Shown: in pieces, positions 36,112 to 45,118 of the stretch | Layout: every line of letters starts with the position of its first letter | Position numbering within the stretch: the stretch's first letter is position 1 | From: Pseudobacteriovorax antillogorgiicola | GTDB lineage: Bacteria; Bdellovibrionota_B; Oligoflexia; Oligoflexales; Oligoflexaceae | NCBI RefSeq assembly: GCF_900177345.1 | Contig: NZ_FWZT01000010.1 | Span: 1 to 64,000, forward strand | Length of the DNA: 64,000 nt | Direction: 5' to 3' | The notes under the pieces: model-generated | The model's database searches: none | What the model was told of the DNA's origin: nothing | The model's input: the letters and a program-made list of their open reading frames with translations, nothing else | Translations under genes and position numbers: made by a program

Positions 36112-37044
36112 TTAGTGCACAGACTTCTGGATCATCGCCCGAGCATCATGAGCATGGAGGCTTTCATGATGGATCGTTTCCACGGTAACCCTCCTTGCAT
36201 AAGATACCGATTGCATCGCCTTATAGATGTTACGAACCGCGTCCTCTACAAACATCAGATTTGCAGCATTTAGCCTTGCAAACTCTTGCTCATCTTCTCT
36301 CTTAACCGCTGTCTGTACAGGTGTTTGTAACTTATCTTCCAAGTGACGGACCAGATGAACTAAATCAAGCCCATAGATATTATCGAGTGAGAACGATACC
36401 TTAGCCGTTGAGCGTTGGCTATGGGGGACTCCACAGATGGAGCTTTCTTTACCCAACCAAGCAAGCATTTCACCCGCCGATACTGTATTCTCGCCCCCAA
36501 AGTCTTGGCGAAATTTATCTTGAATCAATTGCCTAGAGAGGCTCGCAGAGCATGGGCAGGTGCTCGAATATTGCAGCTCTAGACTCACTTGATGATGAAA
36601 ACCTTGACCGTCTTTTTTAGATTCGATCACAACGGGATATAGACGCCAGCCACTATGAGTCGAGATAAGCGCTGGGCGCTTTATCGGAAGCTTAAAAGCC
36701 AGTCTTAGGTAAGCACTGTCGCTTATGTCTTGGTGTGATGCTAGGAAATCCTCCAAGAGTTGTTCCACCAGATTCATGCTGAAAGGCTCACTCTCCATTC
36801 TCTGGGTGAGACGCAGGTAGAGGCGAGACATGTGGATGCCTTTGGACTGGGGATTAATCATATTCACGCTAACAGCAGCTTCAGCGAATTGGGTTTGATG
36901 ACCCAATTCATTGAGATCGAGGTTGATCGGAACCGCAATTTTGGTCATTCCCGATTGATCAATCCCTATGGACCAGGGGCTGGAAGAATCGGCTGCCACA
37001 TCTGACAATTTGTCTGTGGCCAGAGCTTTCTCACTATCTAGCAT
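36112..37044 (-). CDS. folE2: GTP cyclohydrolase I, type IB
   Basis: This enzyme makes dihydroneopterin triphosphate for folate. The 310-residue product has the type IB signature YSSTCPCSASLSRQ with the metal-binding Cys, CGVPHSQRSTAKVSF, and a C-terminal MQSVSYARRVTVETIHHES. Type IB enzymes are less dependent on zinc than the classical FolE and in many bacteria are induced by zinc starvation through Zur. Here the gene follows a MerC-like gene by 20 bases, and the pair has a palindromic candidate operator upstream, which fits a metal-responsive unit. Confidence 0.93.
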   Translation of the reverse strand: MLDSEKALATDKLSDVAADSSSPWSIGIDQSGMTKIAVPINLDLNELGHQTQFAEAAVSVNMINPQSKGIHMSRLYLRLTQRMESEPFSMNLVEQLLEDFLASHQDISDSAYLRLAFKLPIKRPALISTHSGWRLYPVVIESKKDGQGFHHQVSLELQYSSTCPCSASLSRQLIQDKFRQDFGGENTVSAGEMLAWLGKESSICGVPHSQRSTAKVSFSLDNIYGLDLVHLVRHLEDKLQTPVQTAVKREDEQEFARLNAANLMFVEDAVRNIYKAMQSVSYARRVTVETIHHESLHAHDARAMIQKSVH

Positions 37045-37064
37045 GGTTTATTTACCTTTTCATT

Positions 37065-37424
37065 CTAGGCCCACCGGCCGTAATCTTTTTCAGAGTTTTT
37101 AGCTGCCATCATATTGGAATAATGAGCCCCAAGCAGGGCAAGGCTACCCAGACAATTGAGGAGGGTTTCATACCAAGCTCCGTGGAATTGATACGCAAGA
37201 CCCAACAAAGCCAAACCAAGAAGGGACATAAGCTTAATCATGACAGAGCCGTAAGGCATCAGAAATCGAACCGAATAAAGACTCACAATCACTAGCAATG
37301 CAACATGCACGGACTCTTGATCAAACCAAGGCCCAAGGGATGGAATCAACGGAAGTAGGAAGGGGGCTCCTAGGCAGTGGAGCAGGCAGGCTAGCGATAA
37401 GCCCATGCCCATCATATCTTTCAT
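37065..37424 (-). CDS. MerC-like small membrane protein
   Basis: The 119-residue product has four hydrophobic helices and begins MKDMMGMGLSLACLLHCLGA: the C-L-L-H-C pair in TM1 is the metal-binding feature of MerC-type transporters. Its partner gene is folE2, not mer genes, which suggests transport of another metal, plausibly zinc, as seen for MerC-like genes in Zur-controlled clusters; this is inference. TAGGAG is 6-11 bases before the ATG and sits inside a 12-bp stem (see 37425-37458). Confidence 0.78.
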   Translation of the reverse strand: MKDMMGMGLSLACLLHCLGAPFLLPLIPSLGPWFDQESVHVALLVIVSLYSVRFLMPYGSVMIKLMSLLGLALLGLAYQFHGAWYETLLNCLGSLALLGAHYSNMMAAKNSEKDYGRWA

Positions 37425-37458
37425 AATAGTCTCCTATGGCACACCGTAGGAGACTATT
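37425..37458 (-). promoter_or_regulatory. SD-sequestering 12-bp stem-loop upstream of MerC-like gene
   Basis: AATAGTCTCCTA (plus strand 37425-37436) and TAGGAGACTATT (37447-37458) are perfect inverted repeats with a 10-base loop. In the minus-strand mRNA the 3' arm, containing the TAGGAG ribosome binding site, ends right at the ATG (37424). Folding would block translation. The stem is not followed by T residues, so it does not look like a terminator. Confidence 0.7.
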
Positions 37459-37464
37459 AGCAAA

Positions 37465-37478
37465 TGCAAATATTTGCA
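37465..37478. promoter_or_regulatory. 14-bp palindrome TGCAAATATTTGCA, candidate operator
   Basis: TGCAAATATTTGCA (37465-37478) is a perfect palindrome in the 78-base gap before the MerC-like/folE2 pair. Candidate binding site for a metal-responsive repressor such as Zur, given the genes it would control. The sequence does not match the enterobacterial Zur box closely. Confidence 0.45.
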
Positions 37479-37502
37479 ACTATATCTTGGTAGCGCTTCT
37501 AT

Positions 37503-38999
37503 CTAAGGCTTGCGATAACCCCAAAGATCTCCGCTATCAGCCATTATGGCTTCAAAAATACTGTTGAATGATGCTCCCGTAGCACCAAACGTTGATCCAG
37601 GATAATCGCTGCTCCAGTTCCAAGTAGAGGCAAAAATATCAAAATGGATCATGGGCCCATCCACGAACTCTTTCAAAAAGTGTCCGGCAATGTTGGAACC
37701 ACCACCGATATTGGCGCTGGCGGGTAGACGCCCCATATTGGTGAGATCGGAGACCTTGCCTTTATTTGCCCACTTGAACGGCAAAAAAGAATCCCAAAAG
37801 GTGAAGTTTTCGCCAAATCTGTGAGCCTGCTCGCGAAGACTCAACTCGAACTGATGATTGGCAAAGTGAACCGGCGTAAAGTAGCCACTAAACTGCCGCA
37901 GTGCAGCTGTTGTGAGGGTCGCTGCAGTCAAGGTCAGACAAGGTTTGAGCTGCTCCTCGCCATACGCCAAGGCATCAGCTAGGATCAAACGACCTTCTGC
38001 ATCGGTGTGGTCTACAACAACGCTGTGCCCTTTATAACTTTTATAAATCGCCCCCGGCTTCATAGAGCGTTCCGCCACCAGATTCTCACAGGCGGGAATC
38101 ACCAATGCTAATGGCTTATCGTAGCCAGCTTTCACCAGAGCCATAAACAAGTTGCTCATGAGTGCGGCCCCACCCATGTCGTTTTTCATAGCATTGACAA
38201 AGCCTTCATAAGGCTTCACGTTGATGCCTCCGGTATCAAACGTTATCCCCTTACCAACAAGCATCAACGGCCGGTCGCCTGGCTTGATATTCGAGCCAAC
38301 CATATAAAGTCGTGAAGGAGAAAGCTCACTGGCTTGCCCCACCGCGAGCAGTAGATTCATTCCAAGTTCTTTGAGGCGCTCCCGATCGAACTCTTGGAAG
38401 TCACACTGATGACTTTTTGCAAAGGATTGCAAACGTCGACCGATTTCCAAAGATGTCATCACATCCGGCTCTTCGTTGATCCATTGACGATAGCCTTTCT
38501 GGTATTGAAGCCGTGGCTGAGCAAAGGCATCGCACTGCCTTAAGTCACCAAGATTTTTCACCATGGCGCGCACGGACGAGAGCTTAAGTTCGTTATAACT
38601 ATGATCACAGTAGGAGAAAAAGGTATCCTCGGCCATCGCTAGCTGCCACGGTTCAATCTCATCCCCTGCTAAGTAGATTGCTAGTTTCTGAATCGACTCA
38701 AATTGAGTTTTTAACTTTTTTACCAACTGCCCAAGCAACCATCGCTTTTCTAAGCTTGGCGTGTCGAAGGCTGTCCAACGAACAACGACAAAGGGTTTGT
38801 GCTGACTTTTGGAAAAGCCAACAAAGGTCTTAAGGTATTCGATCTCTCTGGAAAGGCTGGGGATCGCTTCTTGCTCTAGGGAAATGATCCAGTTTTCCTG
38901 CTCGCTTTGCTCACGTGTGATTACCAGTAGTAATTCATCATTTTGATGAGAATCTGGAAAACCCTCTCCCACCGATTCCCAATTTAAACTCGCCATCAA
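37503..38999 (-). CDS. M17 leucyl aminopeptidase family protein
   Basis: The 498-residue product has the M17 catalytic core: GKGITFDTGGINVKPYEG (metal-binding Lys and Asp), MKNDMGGAALMSN (Asp) and VVDHTDAEGRLILADALAYG (Asp, Glu, Arg). The N-terminal half is the divergent family domain. Such enzymes remove N-terminal residues from peptides in the cytoplasm. It overlaps the upstream DUF455/ATP-grasp gene by ATGA (38996-38999), so the two are translationally coupled, which is an unusual partnership. The canonical N-T-D-A-E-G-R is H-T-D-A-E-G-R here. Confidence 0.88.
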   Translation of the reverse strand: MMASLNWESVGEGFPDSHQNDELLLVITREQSEQENWIISLEQEAIPSLSREIEYLKTFVGFSKSQHKPFVVVRWTAFDTPSLEKRWLLGQLVKKLKTQFESIQKLAIYLAGDEIEPWQLAMAEDTFFSYCDHSYNELKLSSVRAMVKNLGDLRQCDAFAQPRLQYQKGYRQWINEEPDVMTSLEIGRRLQSFAKSHQCDFQEFDRERLKELGMNLLLAVGQASELSPSRLYMVGSNIKPGDRPLMLVGKGITFDTGGINVKPYEGFVNAMKNDMGGAALMSNLFMALVKAGYDKPLALVIPACENLVAERSMKPGAIYKSYKGHSVVVDHTDAEGRLILADALAYGEEQLKPCLTLTAATLTTAALRQFSGYFTPVHFANHQFELSLREQAHRFGENFTFWDSFLPFKWANKGKVSDLTNMGRLPASANIGGGSNIAGHFLKEFVDGPMIHFDIFASTWNWSSDYPGSTFGATGASFNSIFEAIMADSGDLWGYRKP

Positions 39000-41092
39000 T
39001 CACCCCTCAGATGCAGGTTGAATTTTTTGTCCAATAGTCTAAGCACGTTCTGATCCCCAAGTAAAAATGAAACTGCACCAAGAGCTGTTTCAGGGTCATT
39101 CGTAAACAAAATATCTTGTTCACTGGCAACTTGTTCCTTAATCTCATTTGCCAGTGTCTTCACCGAGTCATAGCCCGCTTGCTTGACCTCTGATAGGGTT
39201 ATCGTGAGCCAAAGGTGAGGGCGTTGCAAACGGAGATTTTTTTCTAGGGCAGTTGCAACATGAGCCATGGTCATCCGGCCATTGATTTCACCGAGTATTT
39301 TACAATACAGTTGCCCATCATGAGGCCAACGAAACACAAAAAAATCGACTCCTGCTGGTCCCTTGTAACCTTTCTCTCGAACATAAGTCTGGAGCTTTTT
39401 CCCAGCTTTTAAGATCTGATCAAGACGGGCTTGCCCGGTGTGATCGTGCCCCAAAACATAGGGACGAAGACTAGGCGCGATCTTCTGCGCTAAGGGGCCG
39501 AGCTTATGGCCTCGGTACCGCCCCTTATCATCAGTGAGGAAAAACGTGGCCTGAACATCAGAATCACTATGGTTCCAAATTAACGACCCATCTAGCACTC
39601 GATCAAGCCATGGCTCGACAATGACTTTGCCATGCAAACTGAGCTGCTTGGCAATCCAACCTCTTTGGGAGTCACTGCCAGACTCTCTAAGAAATATGCG
39701 ACACTGACCAGCCCCGGAAAAGCCGAAAGGCGACTTAACTACCCCATGAAGCCCTGAGTCGTGAAGCCCTTGAATCATATTCCAGACACTTTGGCTATCA
39801 AAGGCAATCTTTCCATCGCATACCTGAGGACCCATAAGAGAATCCCAGTCTGGATTCTGGCGTAAGCCGTGGCGCAGATCAGGGCAGTGAGTCTTTTCAA
39901 ATAAGCTCTTAATAGACATGTTAAACTCAGGGCCTTTTTGAAAGCGAAACGACTTCGCTTCGATAGCAGCTTCCAATTCCTTAGCTCGGGGAGTCCAACC
40001 CCAAGGCTGCAAAGCCGAGAAACTTCGATAAGCGCAAAGGTCCCTTAGCTCTGCCTTACTTCCCTGCCAAGGAATAAACTCTACGAGCTTGCCAATCCGA
40101 TCTTTTAGGTAGCGCTGATAAGACAAGCTCGGTGGATTCTGACAAAGCAAAGCGTCGCCGTTGCTTGCTACGAACATTGGCAAAAGCTCAAAGTCTGCCA
40201 TCAAACGCTTCACCCCAGCACTCGGCGAATACCCTGGTTTACCATGGGCATTTTCCAGCTCACAGTCTGCGTTGTACCAATAAAGCTTAGGACATCGCCC
40301 TTTAGGGTTTTCAAAAACTTCCATTGCGTCTACATACTCTCCGCTAAAACCTGCCCGTAGCCTACCATCACGATCGAAGCCGATGCCTTTGGCCCGCGCG
40401 ATCGTTAGGGGTTGCCTGCCAAACATAGCAAGACGGTGAGACGACCACTGGCTCCGTTCATGGGATCGCCAACGATCAAACCACGTGACTCCATATTTCA
40501 CATGTCCAATCTCGTCCTGATAAACCTTGTCAAGCAAGGTAGAGGTCTCATGATCGCCAATTCTATTCATGAGCCTAATATAGTGGCGACTATAATCCAA
40601 ATTAGCTTGCTCAAAAGTCATACTCATGCCTGTAACATAATCCATGGGCGAAGCCATGTCTTTGAGCGAGTTCCAAAAGAAGTCGTTCACAGCAATCTCG
40701 CCGAGCTCCATACCCAAAGACTCCATTCGCTTCTGGTAAAGGATCATATGGTCTTGCTCTTCGAAAATGGTCTCGGCAATGCCCCGCCGAAAGGCCTTGG
40801 GAGCGTCTGGAAATTTTAATAAGGCTAAGGCCATGAGTTCCATGGCAAGCAGCTCATGATTGGCGAAAAAGTGAAGGATGGCCGCTCGGTTTTCGCCCTG
40901 GTCAAGCTGGTGATCTTTAGGAAACGGGCGCCGGGTTTTCAAACCCGGCATCAGTATCAGGGGTCGGCCTGGGAATTGCGGGCGATCGATGGAGTTCCAA
41001 GGCTGATCATCAGTTAAAACTTCTGGGCGAAGTAGTTTATCTTTGAGACTTGTTCCAAAAAGAATAGCCTCGGCGAACTCTCGAATCTCCAT
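38996..41092 (-). CDS. DUF455 (ferritin-like) and ATP-grasp fusion protein
   Basis: Residues about 30-230 match the DUF455 ferritin-like fold: FFANHELLAMELMALALL, ETIFEEQDHMILYQKRM, TFEQANLDYSRHY and VYQDEIGHVKYGVTWF supply the Glu/His ligand pairs for a di-iron site. Residues about 420-640 look like an ATP-grasp ligase (VVKSPFGFSGAGQCRIF, VIVEPWLDRVLDGSLIW, GPAGVDFFVF, and a metal-binding ILGEINGRMTM). The whole 698-residue protein begins 10 bases after trpS and overlaps the M17 peptidase gene. A role in oxidising or ligating an amino acid or peptide is inferred; I know no characterised homologue of this fusion. Confidence 0.78.
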   Translation of the reverse strand: MEIREFAEAILFGTSLKDKLLRPEVLTDDQPWNSIDRPQFPGRPLILMPGLKTRRPFPKDHQLDQGENRAAILHFFANHELLAMELMALALLKFPDAPKAFRRGIAETIFEEQDHMILYQKRMESLGMELGEIAVNDFFWNSLKDMASPMDYVTGMSMTFEQANLDYSRHYIRLMNRIGDHETSTLLDKVYQDEIGHVKYGVTWFDRWRSHERSQWSSHRLAMFGRQPLTIARAKGIGFDRDGRLRAGFSGEYVDAMEVFENPKGRCPKLYWYNADCELENAHGKPGYSPSAGVKRLMADFELLPMFVASNGDALLCQNPPSLSYQRYLKDRIGKLVEFIPWQGSKAELRDLCAYRSFSALQPWGWTPRAKELEAAIEAKSFRFQKGPEFNMSIKSLFEKTHCPDLRHGLRQNPDWDSLMGPQVCDGKIAFDSQSVWNMIQGLHDSGLHGVVKSPFGFSGAGQCRIFLRESGSDSQRGWIAKQLSLHGKVIVEPWLDRVLDGSLIWNHSDSDVQATFFLTDDKGRYRGHKLGPLAQKIAPSLRPYVLGHDHTGQARLDQILKAGKKLQTYVREKGYKGPAGVDFFVFRWPHDGQLYCKILGEINGRMTMAHVATALEKNLRLQRPHLWLTITLSEVKQAGYDSVKTLANEIKEQVASEQDILFTNDPETALGAVSFLLGDQNVLRLLDKKFNLHLRGD

Positions 41093-41102
41093 AACCTGCT
41101 TT

Positions 41103-42107
41103 CTACGGCATTACGAAGCCAACCCGCTCGTAAACTCGTTTGATTGTCTGCTCAGCTCGCTCGCGAGCCTTTTCAGCACCATTGCGAAGAATGCGCTCTA
41201 GTTCAGTGCGATCCGAAAGAAGCTCTTGGGTGCGTGCCCTGATCGGGTCAAGCTCAGCATTGACGATTTCAGCCGTATCGACTTTAAGGTGGCCATACAT
41301 TTTACCTTCGTAGGACTGCACCAGCTCCTCGGTACTCTTGCCAGTTATCGCTGACTGGATATCAAGCAAGTTGCAGATTCCCGGCTTCCCGTCCCGATCA
41401 TAGGTAATTTCCGAGCCTGAATCAGTCATGGCCCGTTTTAACTTTTTCTCAACCTGCTTGGCGGAGTCTGCCAAGAAGATGGTCCCCGCCTCAGATTCGG
41501 CACTCTTCGACATTTTAGATGTCGGGTTTTGTAAATCCATAATCTTTGCCCCCGCTTTGGGAATGTAGACTTCCGGCACCACAAAGGTATCATCCCCATA
41601 GAGTCCATTCATTCTTTGCCCAAGATCACGGGTTAATTCCACGTGCTGCTTTTGGTCTTGCCCCACGGGCACCAAATGAGTGTCATAAAGCAGAATATCT
41701 GCTGCCATAAGCAACGGATACGTGTAGAGGCCGACTGGAATGTTTGCTCCCGCCCGGGTGGACTTGTCCTTAAACTGAGTCATCCGGTTGAGCTCACCCA
41801 TATAGCCATAGCAATTCAAAACCCAGGCCAGCTGAGTGTGTTGGCCAACGTGGGATTGCGCAAACAGAAAACTTTTTTCGGGATCGATACCAGAAGCGAT
41901 GTAGGTGGCAATAGCAAACCATGTGTTTTCACGGAGTTTTTCTGGTTCCTGACGAACAGTGATAGCATGTTGGTCAACAACCATAAAAAAGCAGGTGTAC
42001 TCATTCTGCAACTTGACCCAGTTCTTGATGGCCCCGAGATAATTTCCAAGTGTCAGATTAGCAGTGGGTTGGATTCCAGAAAGTATGTTTTTTTTAGTCA
42101 TAGTCAC
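41103..42107 (-). CDS. trpS: tryptophanyl-tRNA synthetase
   Basis: This class I synthetase charges tRNA-Trp. The 334-residue product has the HIGH-type motif in its common variant (LTLGNYLGAIKNW), the Trp-binding segment AADILLYDTHLVPVGQDQKQ, and KMSKS (in PTSKMSKS). Length is normal. It is the promoter-proximal gene of a tight block with the DUF455/ATP-grasp fusion (10 bases) and M17 peptidase. A 150-base gap with a stem-loop separates it from clpA upstream. Confidence 0.95.
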   Translation of the reverse strand: MTMTKKNILSGIQPTANLTLGNYLGAIKNWVKLQNEYTCFFMVVDQHAITVRQEPEKLRENTWFAIATYIASGIDPEKSFLFAQSHVGQHTQLAWVLNCYGYMGELNRMTQFKDKSTRAGANIPVGLYTYPLLMAADILLYDTHLVPVGQDQKQHVELTRDLGQRMNGLYGDDTFVVPEVYIPKAGAKIMDLQNPTSKMSKSAESEAGTIFLADSAKQVEKKLKRAMTDSGSEITYDRDGKPGICNLLDIQSAITGKSTEELVQSYEGKMYGHLKVDTAEIVNAELDPIRARTQELLSDRTELERILRNGAEKARERAEQTIKRVYERVGFVMP

Positions 42108-42229
42108 ATCCTTAAGTCACATAGACGCTATAGCCCTACGGCAATAGGGTGTTTTACCTCGATTGATCAGATTTCTCTACTGTTGAACGGCAGTCAATGT
42201 ACCAAGAGTGGTTGTTTGAAGGGCATAGA

Positions 42230-42253
42230 GCTGCCTCCCGGATAGGAGGCAGC
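42230..42253 (-). terminator. stem-loop downstream of clpA
   Basis: GCTGCCTCC (42230-42238) pairs with GGAGGCAGC (42245-42253) around six bases, a strong 9-bp GC-rich stem 6 bases after the clpA stop. On the minus strand it is followed by TCTATGCCC, not a T-tract, so it could be a terminator of uncertain strength or a processing/stability element. Confidence 0.5.
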
Positions 42254-42258
42254 GAGTC

Positions 42259-44544
42259 TTATGACTTTTTCGGAAAGTTGAATCTTAGCTTCTTGTCTTC
42301 AATGGTGACTTTCACAAGGCCACCTTTTTCAAGGCTGCCGAATAGCAACTCATCAGCCAGAGGTTTCTTCACTTCCTCCTGCACCAGACGCTTGATTGGT
42401 CTGGCACCGTAAGCCTCTTCATAGCCATTCCTTGCGATCCATTCCACGGCCTCTTCATCAAACTCCAGGCTCACTTTCTTTTCGGCTAGCTTCAAGTTGA
42501 TCTCGCCGATAAACTTGCGAGCGACCATCTTGACAACTTCGAACGGTAGCGGCCCGAAGGTGATAATGCCGTTCAAACGATTGCGGAATTCTGGTGAAAA
42601 GCTGTCTTTCACCGCTTTAGACACCTGCTTACCATCCAGCTTTGCCTTGGTTCCCTGATCGAATCCAATGGACTGGGATGTCAGCTCCTTGGCCCCCGCA
42701 TTGGTAGTCATGATGATGATTACGTTGCGGAAGTCGGATTTACGACCGTTATTATCAGTCAAAGTGCCATGATCCATCACTTGCAGCAAAATATTCTGCA
42801 TCTCGGGGTGAGCCTTTTCAATCTCATCCAAGAGCAAGACCGCATGAGGCGTTTTGTTTACAGCCTCGGTCAATAGGCCACCCTGATCGAAACCAACGTA
42901 GCCCGGAGGTGCACCGATCAAGCGAGACACGGAATGCCGTTCCATGTACTCACTCATGTCAAAACGAATCAACTCAATCCCCATCACATTGGCTAGCTGC
43001 TTGGCCACCTCTGTCTTACCAACCCCTGTTGGGCCGCTAAAGAGAAAGCTACCGATAGGCTGATTCTCTTCGCCTAACCCAGAGCGAGACATCTTGATGG
43101 CCGTTGCCAATGAGTCAATCGCATCATCTTGGCCAAAGACTTTCGACTTAAGTTTGTCGCCTAAGTTTTTCAGAGAGTCACGGTCAGACTGAGTGACCTT
43201 CTGGACAGGAATTCTTGCCATTTTCGAAACAATATTTTGAACCATGTCCACAGAGATGGTTTTGCGCTTGTCGCGGTTGGCATCAGTTTTCTTAAGGGCC
43301 ACAGAAGCAGCGACCTCGTCAATCACATCGATGGCCTTATCCGGCAACTTGCGATCGGTAATATAGCGAGCCGAGAGATCAACAGCGGCCTTGATCGCAC
43401 CAGAGGAGTACTTCACATGGTGGAAGTCTTCGTAGCGACTCTTCAGCCCTTGCAAAATCTTGATAGCATCCATTCGCGTCGGTTCGTTGATATCGAGTTT
43501 TTGAAAACGCCTTGTAAGAGCGTGATCGCCCTCAAAATGACTTCGGAACTCCTTAAACGTCGTCGAACCCATGCACCTCAATTCACCGGATGCTAAGGCT
43601 GGCTTTAGAATGTTAGAGGCATCCAGTGCTCCTCCCCCAACAGCACCAGCACCAATGATCGTGTGGATCTCATCGATGAAGAGCAAATGCTTGTCATATT
43701 TCTGTAGTTCACGAACAACATTTTTTAAACGTTGTTCGAAGTCACCCCTAAACTTAGACCCGGCAACAAGGGACCCCATGTCGAGAGCGAAAACTTGTGT
43801 ACCCTTGAGTGCATCCGGTACTTCGTCGTTGACGATACGAACCGCAAGGCCCTCTGCTAGTGCCGTTTTACCAACACCAGCATCACCCACGCAAAGTGGG
43901 TTATTCTTCCGGCGCCTGCAAAGGATCTGCATGATTCGCTCAAGCTCTTCGTCACGACCAATCAAAGGATCGATCTTACCTTCACGAGCCTTCTCGCATA
44001 GATCTACCGCATACTTCTCCAGGGCTGAACCGCGACCGGGAGCTTCGCCGTCTGCTGATGGATCGTCTTCCCCTTCGCTACTCCCTGGGAGATACGTAGA
44101 CTCCTCACCGCCCTCTTTCGTGATGCCGTGAGAGATGTACTGGATCACGTCCAAGCGGGTGATCTTTTCCTTCTCCAGGTAGAATACGGCAAAAGAGTCT
44201 TTTTCAGAAAAGATCGCAACCAGAACGTTGGATCCCTGAATCTTTTCCTTGCCGCTAGATTGAACATGCTGCGCTGCTCTTTGGATCACCCGTTGAAAAC
44301 CAATCGTGGGCTGTGGCAGCTGGCCTTGTTTAAGAGCATTACCATCAATATGCTCTTCGAAAAATTTTTCTAAATCGTCACGAACCCGCTCAATGCTACC
44401 ACCACAGGCTTCAATCGCTTCCCTGGCTGTAGCATTGTGTAATAAAGCGTATAGGATGTGTTCTACCGTAATAAATTGGTGTCCACGCCTCGTCGCCTCA
44501 CTAACGGCCAAATTCAAACTGACTTCAAGGTCTTGGCTAAGCAC
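42259..44544 (-). CDS. clpA: ATP-dependent Clp protease ATP-binding subunit ClpA
   Basis: ClpA is the AAA+ unfoldase that feeds ClpP. The 761-residue product has the N-terminal double Clp-N repeat (ATRRGHQFITVEHILYALL), a first AAA domain with Walker A GDAGVGKTAL, Walker B HLLFIDEIHTIIGAGA and arginine-finger region, and a second AAA domain with GPTGVGKTEVAKQL, AVLLLDEIEKAH and the C-terminal sensor YGARPIKRLVQ. It starts 9 bases after the clpS stop. Identity as ClpA rather than ClpB follows from the length, lack of the middle coiled coil, and the clpS neighbour. Confidence 0.96.
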   Translation of the reverse strand: MLSQDLEVSLNLAVSEATRRGHQFITVEHILYALLHNATAREAIEACGGSIERVRDDLEKFFEEHIDGNALKQGQLPQPTIGFQRVIQRAAQHVQSSGKEKIQGSNVLVAIFSEKDSFAVFYLEKEKITRLDVIQYISHGITKEGGEESTYLPGSSEGEDDPSADGEAPGRGSALEKYAVDLCEKAREGKIDPLIGRDEELERIMQILCRRRKNNPLCVGDAGVGKTALAEGLAVRIVNDEVPDALKGTQVFALDMGSLVAGSKFRGDFEQRLKNVVRELQKYDKHLLFIDEIHTIIGAGAVGGGALDASNILKPALASGELRCMGSTTFKEFRSHFEGDHALTRRFQKLDINEPTRMDAIKILQGLKSRYEDFHHVKYSSGAIKAAVDLSARYITDRKLPDKAIDVIDEVAASVALKKTDANRDKRKTISVDMVQNIVSKMARIPVQKVTQSDRDSLKNLGDKLKSKVFGQDDAIDSLATAIKMSRSGLGEENQPIGSFLFSGPTGVGKTEVAKQLANVMGIELIRFDMSEYMERHSVSRLIGAPPGYVGFDQGGLLTEAVNKTPHAVLLLDEIEKAHPEMQNILLQVMDHGTLTDNNGRKSDFRNVIIIMTTNAGAKELTSQSIGFDQGTKAKLDGKQVSKAVKDSFSPEFRNRLNGIITFGPLPFEVVKMVARKFIGEINLKLAEKKVSLEFDEEAVEWIARNGYEEAYGARPIKRLVQEEVKKPLADELLFGSLEKGGLVKVTIEDKKLRFNFPKKS

Positions 44545-44553
44545 TTGTACCTC

Positions 44554-44892
44554 CTAGGCCCTTTCCAGGACACACTGCAATGGATGTCCGCTTTGTCTTG
44601 CTTCTTCGGTCACTAAAGTGACCTTGGTTTCGGCGATCTCGTATGTGTAAATACCACAAATTGCTCGCCCTTCGTTATGGACCTTCAGCATAATGTCTGT
44701 TGCCGCTGCATGATCCTTGTTAAAGTGTCTTTCCAAGATGCTGACAACAAACTCCATCGGAGTGTAGTCGTCATTTAATAAAATCACACTATACAGGGGT
44801 GGTTTCTTTGCTCTAACGACTTCTTTGACCACGACTCCTGTATCATTTTCAGTTTCGTCATGGGATCTTGGGACGATCTGTTTGTCCGTCAT
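44554..44892 (-). CDS. clpS: ClpA adaptor protein ClpS
   Basis: ClpS delivers N-degron substrates to ClpA. The 112-residue product has the family core PPLYSVILLNDDYTPMEFVV, HFNKDHAAATDIMLKVHNEG and GIYTYEIAETKV, with a charged N-terminal tail. It precedes clpA by 9 bases, the usual operon arrangement. The substrate-binding pocket residues (N-D-D, M, H) are intact. Confidence 0.96.
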   Translation of the reverse strand: MTDKQIVPRSHDETENDTGVVVKEVVRAKKPPLYSVILLNDDYTPMEFVVSILERHFNKDHAAATDIMLKVHNEGRAICGIYTYEIAETKVTLVTEEARQSGHPLQCVLERA

Positions 44893-45118
44893 ATTCCACC
44901 AACCTCTTAATTACAGCTGAAACTCTCATTGCTTAACAAACGCTCGCTCTTTACTATATCGTCGAAACAGCAGTTCCGTCGACACTTACCCACAAGTTTG
45001 AGCATAAATCCGATTTCGAGCCTGTCAAGGTGGGTCAATAATGATATTAGGGAATGGATGGGTTGGTGTACGGGACTTATGCTACTAAAATCACTTTAAG
45101 TTTGCTTTTCTACTGTCT
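44893..45118. other. intergenic region before clpS
   Basis: This 226-base gap should contain the clpS-clpA promoter on the minus strand and the end of the upstream MotB-like gene's transcript. I see no clear -35/-10 pair or hairpin terminator in it. Confidence 0.4.

Noticed and set aside
41643-42245. 200-codon plus-strand ORF
   Set aside because: Antisense to trpS with no ribosome site or recognisable motif.
43571-44131. 186-codon plus-strand ORF
   Set aside because: It is antisense to clpA, Ser/Pro/Arg-rich, and a shadow of the ClpA reading frame.
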